From Paraburkholderia phenazinium (GTDB taxonomy: Bacteria > Pseudomonadota > Gammaproteobacteria > Burkholderiales > Burkholderiaceae), in contig NZ_FSRU01000003.1 of the NCBI RefSeq assembly GCF_900142845.1, forward strand, positions 62,001 through 126,000: DNA of 64,000 nucleotides. The letters run 5' to 3'. Below are positions 10,057 to 19,592 of this stretch, piece by piece. Positions within the stretch are counted from its first letter, which is position 1. Every line of letters starts with the position of its first letter. Both the position numbers and the translations under genes were made by a program. The notes below the pieces were generated by a model. It did not search any database and was not told the DNA's origin. It saw only the letters and a program-made list of their open reading frames with translations.

Positions 10057-12141
10057 TTAAACCCAGCCAAACGCGGCCAGCACCATGTCGATCAGCTTGA
10101 TGCCGATAAACGGCACGATGATCCCGCCAAGGCCATACACCAGCAGATTGCGGCGCAGCAGAATCGAAGCGCCGAGCGGCCGGTACTTCACGCCCTTCAA
10201 CGCCAGCGGAATCAGCGCGATGATAATCAGCGCGTTGAAGATCACCGCCGACATGATCGCCGAAGTCGGCGTGGTCAGATGCATCACGTTCAGCTTGTTC
10301 AGCGCCGGATAGGTACTCGCAAACGCCGCCGGGATGATGGCGAAGTACTTGGAGACGTCGTTGGCGATCGAGAACGTCGTCAGCGAGCCGCGCGTCATCA
10401 GCATCTGCTTGCCGATTTCAACGATCTCGATCAGCTTGGTCGGGTTCGAGTCGAGGTCGACCATGTTGCCGGCTTCCTTCGCCGCCTGCGTGCCGGTATT
10501 CATCGCCACGGCCACGTCGGCTTGCGCCAGCGCGGGAGCGTCGTTGGTACCGTCGCCGGTCATCGCCACCAGCTTGCCCTCGGCCTGGTGCGCACGGATC
10601 GTCGTCAGCTTGGCTTCCGGGGTGGCTTCCGCGAGGAAGTCGTCCACGCCTGCTTCAGCCGCAATCGCGGCAGCGGTAAGACGGTTGTCGCCCGTCACCA
10701 TGATGGTCTTGATACCCATCTTGCGCAGTTCGGCAAAGCGTTCCTTGATGCCGCCCTTGACGATGTCCTTGAGCTCGATCACACCGAGCACGCGGGCACC
10801 CTGCTCGCCCTTCTCGGCCACCACCAGCGGCGTGCTGCCGCGGCGCGCCACTTCGGCGACGGCGTTGTTCACTTCAGCCGGATAACGGCCGCCGTTCGCC
10901 TCGACGTAGTTCTTGACGGCATCGGCTGCGCCCTTGCGGATCTCGCGGCCCGGAAGGTCCACACCGCTCATCCGCGTTTGCGCGGTGAAGGCGAGGAACA
11001 CGGCATGCAAGGACGCCATGTCGCGAGCGCGGATGTTGAAGCGCTGCTTGGCGAGCACCACGATACTGCGGCCTTCCGGCGTTTCGTCCGACAGCGACGA
11101 CAGTTGTGCCGCATCGGCGAGCATTTCTTCGGTCACGCCCGGCGCCGGCACGAAGGTCGAAGCCTGACGGTTGCCGAGCGTGATCGTGCCGGTCTTGTCG
11201 AGCAGCAGCACGTCGACGTCGCCTGCGGCTTCCACGGCACGGCCCGACGTGGCGATCACGTTGGCCTGCATCATGCGGCTCATACCGGCCACGCCAATCG
11301 CGGACAGCAGGCCGCCGATGGTGGTCGGAATCAGACACACCAGTAGTGCCACCAGTGCGGTGACGCTTACCACCTGGCCAGCCTTGGCGGCTTCCACGGA
11401 GAAGATCGAAAACGGCAGCAGCGTCGCGGTTGCGAGCAGCATCACGATCGTCAGCGCGACCAGCAGAATCGTCAGGGCGATTTCGTTCGGCGTCTTTTGA
11501 CGCTTCGCGCCTTCGACCATCGCAATCATGCGGTCGAGGAAGGCCTCGCCCGGATTCGCCGTGACACGCACGACGATCCAGTCCGACAGCACACGCGTGC
11601 CGCCCGTCACCGACGAGAAGTCGCCGCCCGATTCGCGGATCACCGGTGCGGATTCGCCGGTAATCGCCGACTCGTCCACCGACGCGACACCTTCGATCAC
11701 TTCGCCGTCAGCCGGGATCACGTCGCCGGTTTCCACCAGCACGACGTCGCCCTTGCGCAGATCGGAGGCCGTCGTGATGCGGATCGGCGCCTTCGGATGC
11801 GGCTCGTTGAGCTTCTTGGCCATCACGTCTTTCTTCGCGCTGCGCAGCGACGCGGCCTGGGCCTTCGAACGGCCTTCGGCGAGCGCTTCCGCGAAGTTGG
11901 CGAACAGCACCGTGAACCACAGCCACAGCGACACGGCGAGGATGAACCCCGCAGGCGCTTCGGCCTGGCCGCCCAGCGCGGCGATCCAGAGGATCGTCGT
12001 CAGGATGCTGCCGACGTACACGCAGAACATCACCGGGTTACGGAACTGCGTGCGTGGCGTAAGTTTCTTGAATGAGTCCACGATCGCCGGACGCACTAGC
12101 GCCGGATCGAACATGGACCGCGTTGCATTATGTTCAGTCAT
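10057..12141 (-). CDS. kdpB: KdpB, P-type ATPase subunit of the potassium pump
   Basis: A 694-residue P-type ATPase. It shows the phosphorylation site [12 protein letters not shown], the actuator loop [10 protein letters not shown], and the hinge motif [20 protein letters not shown]. KdpB hydrolyses ATP to drive high-affinity K+ uptake through KdpA. About seven membrane helices are visible. A GAGG ribosome site precedes the ATG, and only 30 bases separate it from kdpA. Length and motifs are those of the family. Confidence 0.97.
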   Translation of the reverse strand: MTEHNATRSMFDPALVRPAIVDSFKKLTPRTQFRNPVMFCVYVGSILTTILWIAALGGQAEAPAGFILAVSLWLWFTVLFANFAEALAEGRSKAQAASLRSAKKDVMAKKLNEPHPKAPIRITTASDLRKGDVVLVETGDVIPADGEVIEGVASVDESAITGESAPVIRESGGDFSSVTGGTRVLSDWIVVRVTANPGEAFLDRMIAMVEGAKRQKTPNEIALTILLVALTIVMLLATATLLPFSIFSVEAAKAGQVVSVTALVALLVCLIPTTIGGLLSAIGVAGMSRMMQANVIATSGRAVEAAGDVDVLLLDKTGTITLGNRQASTFVPAPGVTEEMLADAAQLSSLSDETPEGRSIVVLAKQRFNIRARDMASLHAVFLAFTAQTRMSGVDLPGREIRKGAADAVKNYVEANGGRYPAEVNNAVAEVARRGSTPLVVAEKGEQGARVLGVIELKDIVKGGIKERFAELRKMGIKTIMVTGDNRLTAAAIAAEAGVDDFLAEATPEAKLTTIRAHQAEGKLVAMTGDGTNDAPALAQADVAVAMNTGTQAAKEAGNMVDLDSNPTKLIEIVEIGKQMLMTRGSLTTFSIANDVSKYFAIIPAAFASTYPALNKLNVMHLTTPTSAIMSAVIFNALIIIALIPLALKGVKYRPLGASILLRRNLLVYGLGGIIVPFIGIKLIDMVLAAFGWV

Positions 12142-12171
12142 TGAAGCCTCGTTTTTCCCTATTTGCCCGTA

Positions 12172-13977
12172 TCAATGGCCGGCGATCATCATCAGATGTT
12201 CGACGCCGGGGCCGAGAGCGAGCGCAGGCACGTAAGTCAGTGCGCCGACGAGCACCACGGTGCCAAGCAGCAGTACGACAAAGAGCGGTCCATGCGTGGG
12301 CAGCGTGCCACCGGTAAAAGCCAGGCGTTTCTTGGCTGCCAGCGAGCCGGCAATCGCCAGCACCGGCACGATCGTGCCGAAGCGGCCAAACCACATCGCG
12401 ATGGCCGTCAGTACGTTGTAGAACGGCGTATTTACCGACAGACCCGCGAACGCGCTACCGTTGTTGTTCCCCGCCGAGCTGAACGCGTAGAGAATTTCCG
12501 AGAAACCATGCGGTCCGGGGTTGGCGATACCTGCCTTACCCGCATCGGTCAGCACCGCAATCGAAGTCCCCACGAGCACCAGCAGCGGCGTGAGCAGCAC
12601 GACGATCGACACCATCTTCATCTCATACGCTTCAATCTTCTTGCCGACATATTCAGGCGTACGGCCAATCATGAGGCCTGCCACGAAGACGGCGAGCAGC
12701 GCGAACACGAGCATCCCGTACATACCGGAGCCCACACCGCCGAAGATCACTTCGCCCAGCTGGATCAGCAGCATCGGATAGAGGCCACCGAGCGGGGTCA
12801 GCGAGTCGTGCGTGTTGTCGACTGCACCGCACGACGCCGCCGTCGTCGCGACCGTGAAGATGCCCGACTGCGCGATACCGAAACGCGTTTCCTTGCCTTC
12901 CATGTTGCCGCCCGACTGCAGGTCGCTAGCGGACTGGTCGACGTGCAGCGCGGTGAAGGCGGGATTGCCTGCCTGCTCGGCGCTGATTTCCCCAACCACG
13001 CAGGCGGTGAACGCAATCGTCATCACGGCAAGTACGGCGATACCCTGCCTGCGGTCCGCGATCATCCGTCCGAACACCAGGGCCAGTGCCGCGGGAATAA
13101 TCAGGATCGCGACGATCTGCAGGAAGTTGCTGAACGGAGTCGGGTTTTCGTACGGGTGCGCCGAATTGGCGTTGAAGAAGCCGCCACCGTTGGTGCCGAG
13201 CATCTTGATCGCTTCCTGCGACGCCACCGGGCCCATCGCGATGGTCTGCGTCGTCACCTTGGTGTCGACCGTCACCGCGTTACCCTTCGCATCCTTCACC
13301 GGGTTGCCTTGCGCATCGAGCTTCGGTGCGGCGTAGGTGGTGGTCTGCAGGGTCGGCACGTCCTGATACGCCTTGAAGTTCTGGATCACGCCCTGGCTCA
13401 TCAGCAATGCAGCGATGATGGCGGCCATCGGCATCAGCACGTACAGCGTCGAGCGCGTGATGTCGACCCAGAAGTTGCCGATGGTTTGCGCTGAATGGCG
13501 CGCAAAGCCGCGGATCAGCGCAATCACCACGGCGATGGCGGTGGCTGCGGACAGGAAGTTCTGTACCGTGAAGCCGAGCATCTGCGTCAGATAGCCGGTG
13601 GTCTGCTCAGGCGTGTAATCCTGCCAGTTCGTGTTGGTCACGAAGCTCACCGCCGTATTGAAGGCGCTGTCCACTGACATCGGACCGAACTGCTGCGGAT
13701 TGCCCGGCAGCCAGCCTTGGATACGCAAAATCAGGTACAGGAACAGCGTGCCAAGCACGTTCAACGCGATCGTAGCGATGGCGTAGTGCTTCCAGCCCAT
13801 CTCGGCCGACGAATCTACGCCCGCGATGCGATACAGCAAACGTTCGAGCGGGCCGCCGAAGCGAACCACACGAGAGGTGCCATCCATCACGCGCGTGATA
13901 TAGCGCGAGACCGGCACGGCAAGCGCAAGCAGCACGACCAGGTAAATGACCGTTTGCAGGACATTGTTGGAGTTCAT
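12172..13977 (-). CDS. kdpA: KdpA, potassium-binding and translocating subunit
   Basis: A 601-residue, roughly ten-helix protein of the potassium-channel-like superfamily. The selectivity-filter-like loops are recognisable, for example SFVTNTNWQDY and GTNGGGFFNANSAHPYENPT. KdpA binds K+ from the periplasm and passes it to KdpB. Its ATG overlaps the stop of kdpF as ATGA, so translation of the two is probably coupled. Confidence 0.97.
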   Translation of the reverse strand: MNSNNVLQTVIYLVVLLALAVPVSRYITRVMDGTSRVVRFGGPLERLLYRIAGVDSSAEMGWKHYAIATIALNVLGTLFLYLILRIQGWLPGNPQQFGPMSVDSAFNTAVSFVTNTNWQDYTPEQTTGYLTQMLGFTVQNFLSAATAIAVVIALIRGFARHSAQTIGNFWVDITRSTLYVLMPMAAIIAALLMSQGVIQNFKAYQDVPTLQTTTYAAPKLDAQGNPVKDAKGNAVTVDTKVTTQTIAMGPVASQEAIKMLGTNGGGFFNANSAHPYENPTPFSNFLQIVAILIIPAALALVFGRMIADRRQGIAVLAVMTIAFTACVVGEISAEQAGNPAFTALHVDQSASDLQSGGNMEGKETRFGIAQSGIFTVATTAASCGAVDNTHDSLTPLGGLYPMLLIQLGEVIFGGVGSGMYGMLVFALLAVFVAGLMIGRTPEYVGKKIEAYEMKMVSIVVLLTPLLVLVGTSIAVLTDAGKAGIANPGPHGFSEILYAFSSAGNNNGSAFAGLSVNTPFYNVLTAIAMWFGRFGTIVPVLAIAGSLAAKKRLAFTGGTLPTHGPLFVVLLLGTVVLVGALTYVPALALGPGVEHLMMIAGH

Positions 13978-14066
13978 TCAATGTCCTCCGCGCGCACGAG
14001 CGCATAGACCAGGTAAATGAAAAGCAGCGCGGTGGCTGCTCCCGATAACCACAGGATCCAGGTCAT
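13974..14066 (-). CDS. kdpF: KdpF, small stabilising subunit
   Basis: A 30-residue single-helix protein, MTWILWLSGAATALLFIYLV then YALVRAEDIE. The YLVYALVRAE ending is the KdpF signature. KdpF is a lipid-like stabiliser of the KdpFABC complex in the inner membrane. Both ends overlap neighbours by ATGA: the small ORF upstream and kdpA downstream. That arrangement supports real translation despite the size. Confidence 0.92.
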   Translation of the reverse strand: MTWILWLSGAATALLFIYLVYALVRAEDIE

Positions 14067-14176
14067 GAGCGTGCTCCCTGGCCACGCCGGAACTGCATCA
14101 ACTTCTCGCAGCCGGCAATCAAAGCAAAGGTCAGCGCCGCAAAAAGCACCATCCCCCCGACGTACAGCACATCCAT
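14063..14176 (-). CDS. Kdp-associated 37-residue membrane protein
   Basis: First open frame of the kdp operon. The product begins MDVLYVGGMVLFAALTFALI and ends AGCEKLMQFRRGQGARS: one hydrophobic helix, a Cys at the membrane boundary and a basic tail. An ATG at 14176 follows a GGAG nine bases upstream, and the stop overlaps the kdpF start as ATGA. The layout (ribosome site, coupling, helix plus positive tail) argues that it is made. I know no assigned function; a second small subunit or a regulator of KdpFABC is an inference from position. Confidence 0.75.
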   Translation of the reverse strand: MDVLYVGGMVLFAALTFALIAGCEKLMQFRRGQGARS

Positions 14177-14213
14177 TTGTGTTCTCCAGTAGCGGACTTT
14201 GGATGGGTAGAAC

Positions 14214-14244
14214 GTTATGCCGATCCGCGTAAAGGCCTGGTCAA
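14214..14244 (-). promoter_or_regulatory. Candidate kdp promoter
   Basis: On the minus strand TTGACC at 14244-14239 resembles a -35. A weak -10-like CATAAC lies 19 bases downstream. A poor -10 would fit a promoter that needs an activator, and the KdpE-like site lies just upstream. Exact start not determined. Confidence 0.4.
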
Positions 14245-14258
14245 AGATGGCAGAGGCG

Positions 14259-14277
14259 GTGTAAAAAACGTGTAAAC
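14259..14277 (-). promoter_or_regulatory. Tandem KdpE-binding site
   Basis: The minus strand reads TTTACAC-G-TTTTTTACACC: two direct copies of TTTACAC 11 bases apart, the helical-turn spacing used by OmpR/PhoB-class dimers. It closely resembles the T-rich KdpE site known upstream of enteric kdpFABC. It lies about 15 bases upstream of the candidate -35, where an activator would bind. Confidence 0.72.
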
Positions 14278-14278
14278 G

Positions 14279-14309
14279 AAAAAGGCCGTTCTGCGCGGTG
14301 CAGAACGGC
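14279..14309 (-). terminator. Intrinsic terminator of qor
   Basis: On the minus strand an 11-base perfect stem (GGCCGTTCTGC/GCAGAACGGCC, five-base loop) is followed by a short U tract. It lies about 40 bases past the qor stop and ends two bases before the KdpE-like site, separating the two units. Confidence 0.8.
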
Positions 14310-14349
14310 CCGAGGCCCGTGGGGGCGGTGTTGCGGGAAAAGACGGCGG

Positions 14350-15324
14350 CTACGGCAACAGCACCGTCGAACCGGTGGTGCGGCGGCTTTCGAGTTCGAT
14401 ATGCGCCTTCGCGACTTCGGACAAGGGGTAGCGCTGGTTGACGCTGGTCTTGACCTTGCCCGACACCAGTACGCCGAACAGCTCCGCCGACATCGCTTCA
14501 TAGTCGCTGCGCTTGCCGATGTACGTAAACAAGGTGGGCCGCGTGAAGAAGAGCGAACCGCGTCCGGCGAACTCGGAGGAATCGATCGGCGGCAGCGGAC
14601 CCGATGCGTTGCCGAAGCTGATGAACATGCCGAGCGGCGCGAGGCAATCCAGCGAGGCCGTAAACGTGTCCTTGCCGATCGAATCGTAGACCACCGGCAC
14701 GCCCGCGCCGTTGGTGATCTCGCGCACACGCCTGGTGAAATTCTCGCGCGTATAGACGATCGCATGGTCGCAGCCGTGCGCTCGCGCGATCTCCGCCTTC
14801 TCGTCCGAACCGACCGTGCCGATCACCGTCGCTCCCAGCGCCTTGGCCCATTGGCACACGAGCAAACCGACACCGCCCGCGGCCGCCTGGATCAGGATCG
14901 TGTCGCCCGCCTTCACCGGCCAGGTCCGGCGCAGCAGGTACTGCGCGGTCAAGCCCTGCAGCATCACCGAAGCGGCCTGCTCGTAGCTCAGCGCATCCGG
15001 CAGCTTGACCACCTGAAGCGCCGGCAATACGCGCTCCTGGGTGTAGGCGCCAGGCGGGCGCGCCACATACGCGACGCGGTCGCCCACCTTCAGGTCCGTG
15101 ACGCCGGGGCCCACCACCGTGACCTCGCCGGCCGCTTCCATGCCGAGACCGCCCGGCAACGGCAGCGGATAGAGACCCGTGCGGAAATACACGTCGATGT
15201 AGTTGAGACCGACCGCGTGCTGCCGGATGCGGACCTCGCCGTTGCCCGGCTCGCCCACCTCGACGTCGACCCACTTCATGACTTCGGGGCCGCCTGCCTT
15301 ATCGAAACGAATTGCCTTGACCAT
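14350..15324 (-). CDS. NADPH:quinone oxidoreductase, zeta-crystallin type
   Basis: A 324-residue medium-chain dehydrogenase/reductase. It has the GroES-like N-terminal domain (HAVGLNYIDVYFRTGLYPLP) and a Rossmann domain with [20 protein letters not shown], the NADPH loop of quinone reductases. It lacks the structural zinc cysteines of alcohol dehydrogenases, as expected for Qor. Members catalyse one-electron reduction of quinones or reduction of enones. Of the two adjacent Mets I choose the second, at 15324, because GGAG then has proper spacing. It has its own terminator and appears monocistronic. Confidence 0.88.
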   Translation of the reverse strand: MVKAIRFDKAGGPEVMKWVDVEVGEPGNGEVRIRQHAVGLNYIDVYFRTGLYPLPLPGGLGMEAAGEVTVVGPGVTDLKVGDRVAYVARPPGAYTQERVLPALQVVKLPDALSYEQAASVMLQGLTAQYLLRRTWPVKAGDTILIQAAAGGVGLLVCQWAKALGATVIGTVGSDEKAEIARAHGCDHAIVYTRENFTRRVREITNGAGVPVVYDSIGKDTFTASLDCLAPLGMFISFGNASGPLPPIDSSEFAGRGSLFFTRPTLFTYIGKRSDYEAMSAELFGVLVSGKVKTSVNQRYPLSEVAKAHIELESRRTTGSTVLLP

Positions 15325-15396
15325 CATGTCTCCGGTCTCATGTAAGTGACTTGCGATTGCTGGATTGCTGGCTAGGTGGTTCGCGTAGTTTGACTG

Positions 15397-15786
15397 TCAG
15401 ACCTTCTCCGCGAGCCGCAAGGTGAGCACGTCGAGAATCATCCGTGCGGTCGAAATATTGGTGGCGCACGGCACGTTATGTACGTCGCACGCGCGCACCA
15501 GCGCGTTGATGTCCGGTTCGTGCGGCTGCGGCGTCATCGGGTCGCGCAGGAAAATCACCATATCGACGTGCCCTTCCGCGAGTTGCGAGCCGATCTGCAG
15601 GTCGCCGCCGTGCGGGCCCGACAGCATTCTCTCGACGGTCAGTCCGTGCGCGTCGGCAATCCGCGCGCCGGTCGTGCCGGTGGCGACGATGTCGCAACGC
15701 CGCAGCGTGTCGACATATTCGCCGGCGAGTTCGACGATGGCGTCTTTCTTGTGATCGTGCGCGATCAGCGCGATGCGGGTGGTCAT
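15397..15786 (-). CDS. mgsA: Methylglyoxal synthase
   Basis: A 129-residue MgsA, converting dihydroxyacetone phosphate to methylglyoxal and phosphate. Signature stretches: [13 protein letters not shown] at the N-terminus, [22 protein letters not shown] containing the catalytic Asp, and [15 protein letters not shown] start at the ATG at 15786, preceded by GGAG. The enzyme is a bypass under phosphate limitation or sugar-phosphate stress. It sits 73 bases downstream of an SDR gene on the same strand. Confidence 0.95.
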   Translation of the reverse strand: MTTRIALIAHDHKKDAIVELAGEYVDTLRRCDIVATGTTGARIADAHGLTVERMLSGPHGGDLQIGSQLAEGHVDMVIFLRDPMTPQPHEPDINALVRACDVHNVPCATNISTARMILDVLTLRLAEKV

Positions 15787-15859
15787 GACGTTAAGAACTC
15801 CAGTACCGGTTGTGTTGTTGTGGTTATGGTGACGCGACGGGTGATGCAACGACGCCCGC

Positions 15860-16639
15860 TCAGAACGTGCCCGGATAGGCGCCGCCGTCGAGCAGCCAGT
15901 TCTGCCCGGTGATATAGCCCGCATGCACGCTGCACAGGAACGCACACGCCCGGCCGAATTCGTCGCGCGTGCCGAAGCGGCCCGCCGGAATCGTCGCCAT
16001 GCGCTGCTTGCGTGCTTCGTCGACGGAGATGTGTTGCGCCTTGGCCTGGGCGTCGAAGGTGGTGGCGATGCGATCCGTATCGAACAGGCCAGGCAGCAGG
16101 TTGTTGATCGTCACGCCCTCGCGCGCCACCTTGCGCGCCACGCCCGCCACGAAGCCGGTCAGCCCGGAGCGCGCGCCGTTGGACAGGCCCAGCACGTCGA
16201 TCGGCGCCTTCACCGAGGAGCTCGTGATATTGACGATCCGGCCGAAACCGCGCGCGCTCATGTGATCGATGGTGGCACGGATCAGTTCGATCGGCGTCAG
16301 CATGTTGGCTTCGAGGGCGCGGATCCAGTCGTCGTGGGTGAACTTGCGGAAGTCGCCCGGCGGCGGCCCGCCCGCGTTGTTGACGAGGATGTCCGGCTGC
16401 GGACAGGCGGCCAGCGCCGCCGCGCGGCCTTCCGGCGTGGTGATGTCGCAGGCGACCGTCTTGACCTCGACGCCGCTTTGCGCGCGGATTTCGGCGGCGG
16501 TTGCCTCGAGCGTCTCGACCGTACGGGCGAGGATCACCAGATTCACACCCTCGGCGGCAAGCGCTTCGGCGCAACCGCGCCCCAGGCCCTTGCTAGCCGC
16601 GCACACCAGCGCGGTACGTCCTGCGATTCCCATGTCCAT
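15860..16639 (-). CDS. SDR-family oxidoreductase
   Basis: A 259-residue classical-fold short-chain dehydrogenase. Cofactor region [10 protein letters not shown] replaces the usual TGxxxGIG, NNAGG follows, and there is a Ser-rich [20 protein letters not shown] where the usual YxxxK is not obvious. The C-terminal [16 protein letters not shown] is typical. I choose the ATG at 16639, which has a purine-rich AGGAGGAGC ribosome site. The missing Tyr in the canonical YxxxK suggests a divergent SDR branch; substrate unknown. Confidence 0.85.
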   Translation of the reverse strand: MDMGIAGRTALVCAASKGLGRGCAEALAAEGVNLVILARTVETLEATAAEIRAQSGVEVKTVACDITTPEGRAAALAACPQPDILVNNAGGPPPGDFRKFTHDDWIRALEANMLTPIELIRATIDHMSARGFGRIVNITSSSVKAPIDVLGLSNGARSGLTGFVAGVARKVAREGVTINNLLPGLFDTDRIATTFDAQAKAQHISVDEARKQRMATIPAGRFGTRDEFGRACAFLCSVHAGYITGQNWLLDGGAYPGTF

Positions 16640-16856
16640 ATCCTGCTCCTCCTGTGATGGCGAATGGCCGCCTGCGCGGGCCGTTTCCCCCGATTCTAGA
16701 AGAATCGGTGCCCGACTGCCGCCGCACGCACCACAATCTCCGGTATCTTCGGGCGGCACTTTCGGTAAACTTGCAGCCGTGGCGAGCCCGCCCGCCGGTT
16801 CTTCCGGTGATTCCGGCCGCCGACCGATTCCTCTTGCCGCCGCTAGCGCCCTCGCC

Positions 16857-17507
16857 ATGACACAGGACAGCCGTTTCCCGAACCTTTTCATCCTCGATCA
16901 CCCGCTGATCCAGCACAAGCTCTCGCACATGCGCGACCGCGATACCTCGACGCGCACGTTCCGCGAACTGCTGCGCGAGATCACGCTGCTGATGGGCTAT
17001 GAGATCACCCGCAACCTGCCGATGACCACGCGCCGCGTCACCACCCCGCTCGTCGAGCTCGACGCGCCGGTGATCGCCGGCAAGAAACTGGCGATCGTGC
17101 CGGTGCTGCGGGCCGGCGTCGGCATGTCGGACGGCCTGCTGGAGCTGATTCCGTCGGCGCGCGTCGGCCATATCGGCGTGTACCGGGCGGACGACCACCG
17201 GCCGGTCGAGTACCTGGTGCGGCTGCCGGATCTGGAAGACCGGATCTTCATCCTCTGCGACCCGATGGTGGCGACCGGCTATTCGGCCGTGCACGCGGTG
17301 GACGTGTTGAAGCGCCGCGGCGTGCCGGGCGAAAGCATCATGTTCCTCGCCTTGGTGGCAGCGCCGGAAGGCGTCCAGGTGTTCCAGGACGCACATGCGG
17401 ACGTGAAACTGTACGTGGCGTCGCTCGATTCGCACCTGAACGAGCATGCGTATATCGTTCCCGGTCTCGGCGACGCCGGCGACCGGCTGTTTGGGACCAA
17501 GAACTGA
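16857..17507 (+). CDS. upp: Uracil phosphoribosyltransferase
   Basis: A 216-residue UPRTase that makes UMP from uracil and PRPP in pyrimidine salvage. The family pattern is complete: [19 protein letters not shown] at the start, [18 protein letters not shown], the PRPP loop [11 protein letters not shown] and the uracil-binding C-terminus ending [12 protein letters not shown]. The ATG at 16857 matches the usual N-terminus. It is divergent from the SDR and convergent with hicB. Confidence 0.96.
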   Translation: MTQDSRFPNLFILDHPLIQHKLSHMRDRDTSTRTFRELLREITLLMGYEITRNLPMTTRRVTTPLVELDAPVIAGKKLAIVPVLRAGVGMSDGLLELIPSARVGHIGVYRADDHRPVEYLVRLPDLEDRIFILCDPMVATGYSAVHAVDVLKRRGVPGESIMFLALVAAPEGVQVFQDAHADVKLYVASLDSHLNEHAYIVPGLGDAGDRLFGTKN

Positions 17508-17591
17508 GGTGGGTGCGGGCGGGTAGCGAGTCCATGCTGCCCGCCCCGCGATGCCGTCCGGCAGCGTCCCCCGCCTGCCTTTACCCTTGGC

Positions 17592-18014
17592 TCAGGCAGG
17601 CACGATCGAGAGCTCGAGGCGCTTGCCCAGCGCAGCCAGGGCGGACGCAATCGTGTCGATCTTGGTCACGTGACCCAGGTTGATAACACGTTGAATCTCT
17701 TGCGGACGCGTGTGCAGACGCCTTGCCAACTCGGAAGGCGAGACTTTCTGAGCCAGCATCTCGTTGAGCAGCAGCACCTTGGCCGCAAGGCTGGCGGGTA
17801 ATTCGACCAACGCTTCGCCGCGCCGCGCTCTGGACGGCAACGGCACCGGACGTTTGTCTTCAAAGTAAAAATCCATCGCCGTGGCCAATGCGTCGGCGGC
17901 CATGTCGCGCGCTTCTTCGAGCGTCGCGCCGGACGTCAACGCCTCGGGAATGTCGCGAAACGACACCGTAAATCCGGCTTCGTCTGCTTCGATGCGGGCG
18001 GGATAGCGAAACAT
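17592..18014 (-). CDS. hicB: HicB antitoxin with C-terminal helix-turn-helix
   Basis: A 140-residue HicB. The N-terminal partial RNase H fold is seen in FRYPARIEADEAGFTVSFRD and ATLEEARDMAADALATAMDF. The C-terminal HTH is in KVSPSELARRLHTRPQEIQR. It should neutralise HicA and bind the operon operator through the HTH. It is the second gene, 70 bases after hicA. The toxin-first order is usual for hicAB. Confidence 0.93.
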   Translation of the reverse strand: MFRYPARIEADEAGFTVSFRDIPEALTSGATLEEARDMAADALATAMDFYFEDKRPVPLPSRARRGEALVELPASLAAKVLLLNEMLAQKVSPSELARRLHTRPQEIQRVINLGHVTKIDTIASALAALGKRLELSIVPA

Positions 18015-18062
18015 AGATAACTCTCCGTGGTCCCTTGACGGGAAAAACTCGGGGTAGCGAGG

Positions 18063-18080
18063 AAGCCCCGGTTGGGGCTT
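18063..18080 (-). other. Hairpin between hicA and hicB
   Basis: AAGCCCC/GGGGCTT with a four-base loop lies between the two genes. There is no U tract, so it is more likely an mRNA-stability or processing element than a terminator. It could set different toxin and antitoxin levels. Confidence 0.4.
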
Positions 18081-18084
18081 GCCT

Positions 18085-18261
18085 TCAGTTGCAGTTCAAT
18101 TGTTTGAGAATTGCTCTTCGAAGCGGCTCCGATATCTCGTGAGACGGATGCCTCGGCAGCGTGGTCTGCCGACCGTTCAGATACACCTTCAAATGCTTAC
18201 TGCCTTGCTCGAAAGTCGCTCCCTGGTCAGCGAGCCAACGTTTGAACTCGCTTTGCTTCAC
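18085..18261 (-). CDS. hicA: HicA toxin, mRNA interferase
   Basis: A 58-residue HicA with a double-stranded-RNA-binding-like fold. It starts with GTG and reads MKQSEFKRWLADQGATFEQG, then SKHLKVYLNGRQTTLPRHP. The His in GSKHLKVYLNG is the catalytic residue position of the family. HicA cleaves mRNA until bound by HicB. GTG is the only reasonable start and gives the conserved N-terminus. Confidence 0.92.
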   Translation of the reverse strand: MKQSEFKRWLADQGATFEQGSKHLKVYLNGRQTTLPRHPSHEISEPLRRAILKQLNCN

Positions 18262-18290
18262 CTTACCCCCGTGTCCGTGAACACACCGTC

Positions 18291-18314
18291 AATATAAACA
18301 TAAATGTTTATATT
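18291..18314. promoter_or_regulatory. hicAB operator, 24-bp perfect palindrome
   Basis: Two perfect 11-base arms (AATATAAACAT and its complement) flank a central AA, 30 bases upstream of hicA. The AT-rich palindrome stands out from the GC-rich surroundings. HicB proteins with an HTH autorepress from such sites; the role here is inferred from position. Confidence 0.75.
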
Positions 18315-18624
18315 TTCAATAGGCCACGCCGGCTCCGGCGAGAAGCAGTTGAACGACGGACACGCCGGATCGCCGCCCCGGCGCGCCCATTGACATGCCG
18401 CTTCCCGTCTTTTAGCGACCTGTCCCCCACTGCCGCAGCCCCGCGGCATGATAAAATTCGGATCCGCTCATCGAGCGGCCCAACTTGCACAATCGCCCGG
18501 CGCATCGCGCCTTTGCGGGGAGTGGGACCGGTCTGACATCGAGGCGCGCCTTCGCAAGCGCCCGACATCGCAACGACAATGGCACTATGCGTGCGCCCCG
18601 CTGGCGCGCGCGATGGAGAAAGGT

Positions 18625-19353
18625 ATGGCGGGTCATTCGAAATGGGCCAACATCAAGCATAAGAAAGCAGCGGCAGACGCCAAGCGCGGCAAGGTCTGGA
18701 CGCGGCTCATCAAGGAAATTCAGGTCGCCGCCCGCATGGGCGGGGGCGACATCGACTCGAACCCGCGTCTGCGGCTCGCCGTCGAAAAGGCGTATGACGC
18801 CAACATGCCGAAGGACAACGTCAACCGTGCCATCCAGCGTGGCGTCGGCGGCGTCGATGGCGCAAGCTACGAAGAAATCCGCTACGAAGGCTACGGCATC
18901 GGCGGCGCGGCGGTGATCGTCGACACCATGACGGACAACCGCATCCGCACCGTGGCGGAAGTGCGTCACGCGTTCTCGAAGAACGGCGGCAACATGGGCA
19001 CGGACGGCTCGGTGGCGTTCATGTTCGATCACGTCGGCCAGTTCCTGTTCGCGCCCGGCACGGCCGAAGACAAGCTGATGGAAGCCGCCCTCGAAGCCGG
19101 CGCCGACGACGTGGTGACGAACGAGGACGGCAGTATCGAAGTGCTCTGCCCGCCGAACGATTTCCCGAAGGTGAAGACCGCGCTGGAAGCCGCCGGTTTC
19201 AAGGCGGAACTGGCCGAGGTGACGATGAAACCTCAGACGGAAGTGGAGTTCACCGGCGACGACGCGGTGAAGATGCAAAAGCTGCTCGACGCACTCGAAA
19301 ATCTGGACGACGTGCAGGAAGTCTATACAAACGCTGCAATCGCCGACGAATAA
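18625..19353 (+). CDS. YebC/PmpR-family protein
   Basis: A 242-residue YebC-family protein: [20 protein letters not shown] at the start, then [21 protein letters not shown], and the C-terminal [15 protein letters not shown]. The family is reported both as DNA-binding regulators and as ribosome-associated factors that ease translation of polyproline stretches. The ATG at 18625 gives the invariant MAGHSKW start; in-frame sequence upstream to 18448 is not conserved in character and is left out. Confidence 0.95.
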   Translation: MAGHSKWANIKHKKAAADAKRGKVWTRLIKEIQVAARMGGGDIDSNPRLRLAVEKAYDANMPKDNVNRAIQRGVGGVDGASYEEIRYEGYGIGGAAVIVDTMTDNRIRTVAEVRHAFSKNGGNMGTDGSVAFMFDHVGQFLFAPGTAEDKLMEAALEAGADDVVTNEDGSIEVLCPPNDFPKVKTALEAAGFKAELAEVTMKPQTEVEFTGDDAVKMQKLLDALENLDDVQEVYTNAAIADE

Positions 19354-19592
19354 GCCCCGCACGGGCGCCGGCAGCGGCGCCCGCGGGCGGTTCGCGGCGG
19401 ATGGCACAGGTTTGGGGTGCCGTCTTTTGCGATCGCTTTTTGCAAACCCTTTTTTGCAAACCAGGTGCCTGACCACCGTTTTCTATGGTCGGCACTCCAG
19501 GTTAGCTGTTCGCCTTGGGCGAACCTTGCGGATATCCACGGCTCGCGCCAACGCGTCAGCCGTTCATGGTTTTTAAGTCTTCGGGGAATCAC

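Noticed and set aside
14283..14309. The hairpin upstream of kdp as an operator
   Set aside because: On the minus strand it has a U tract and follows qor, so it is that gene's terminator.
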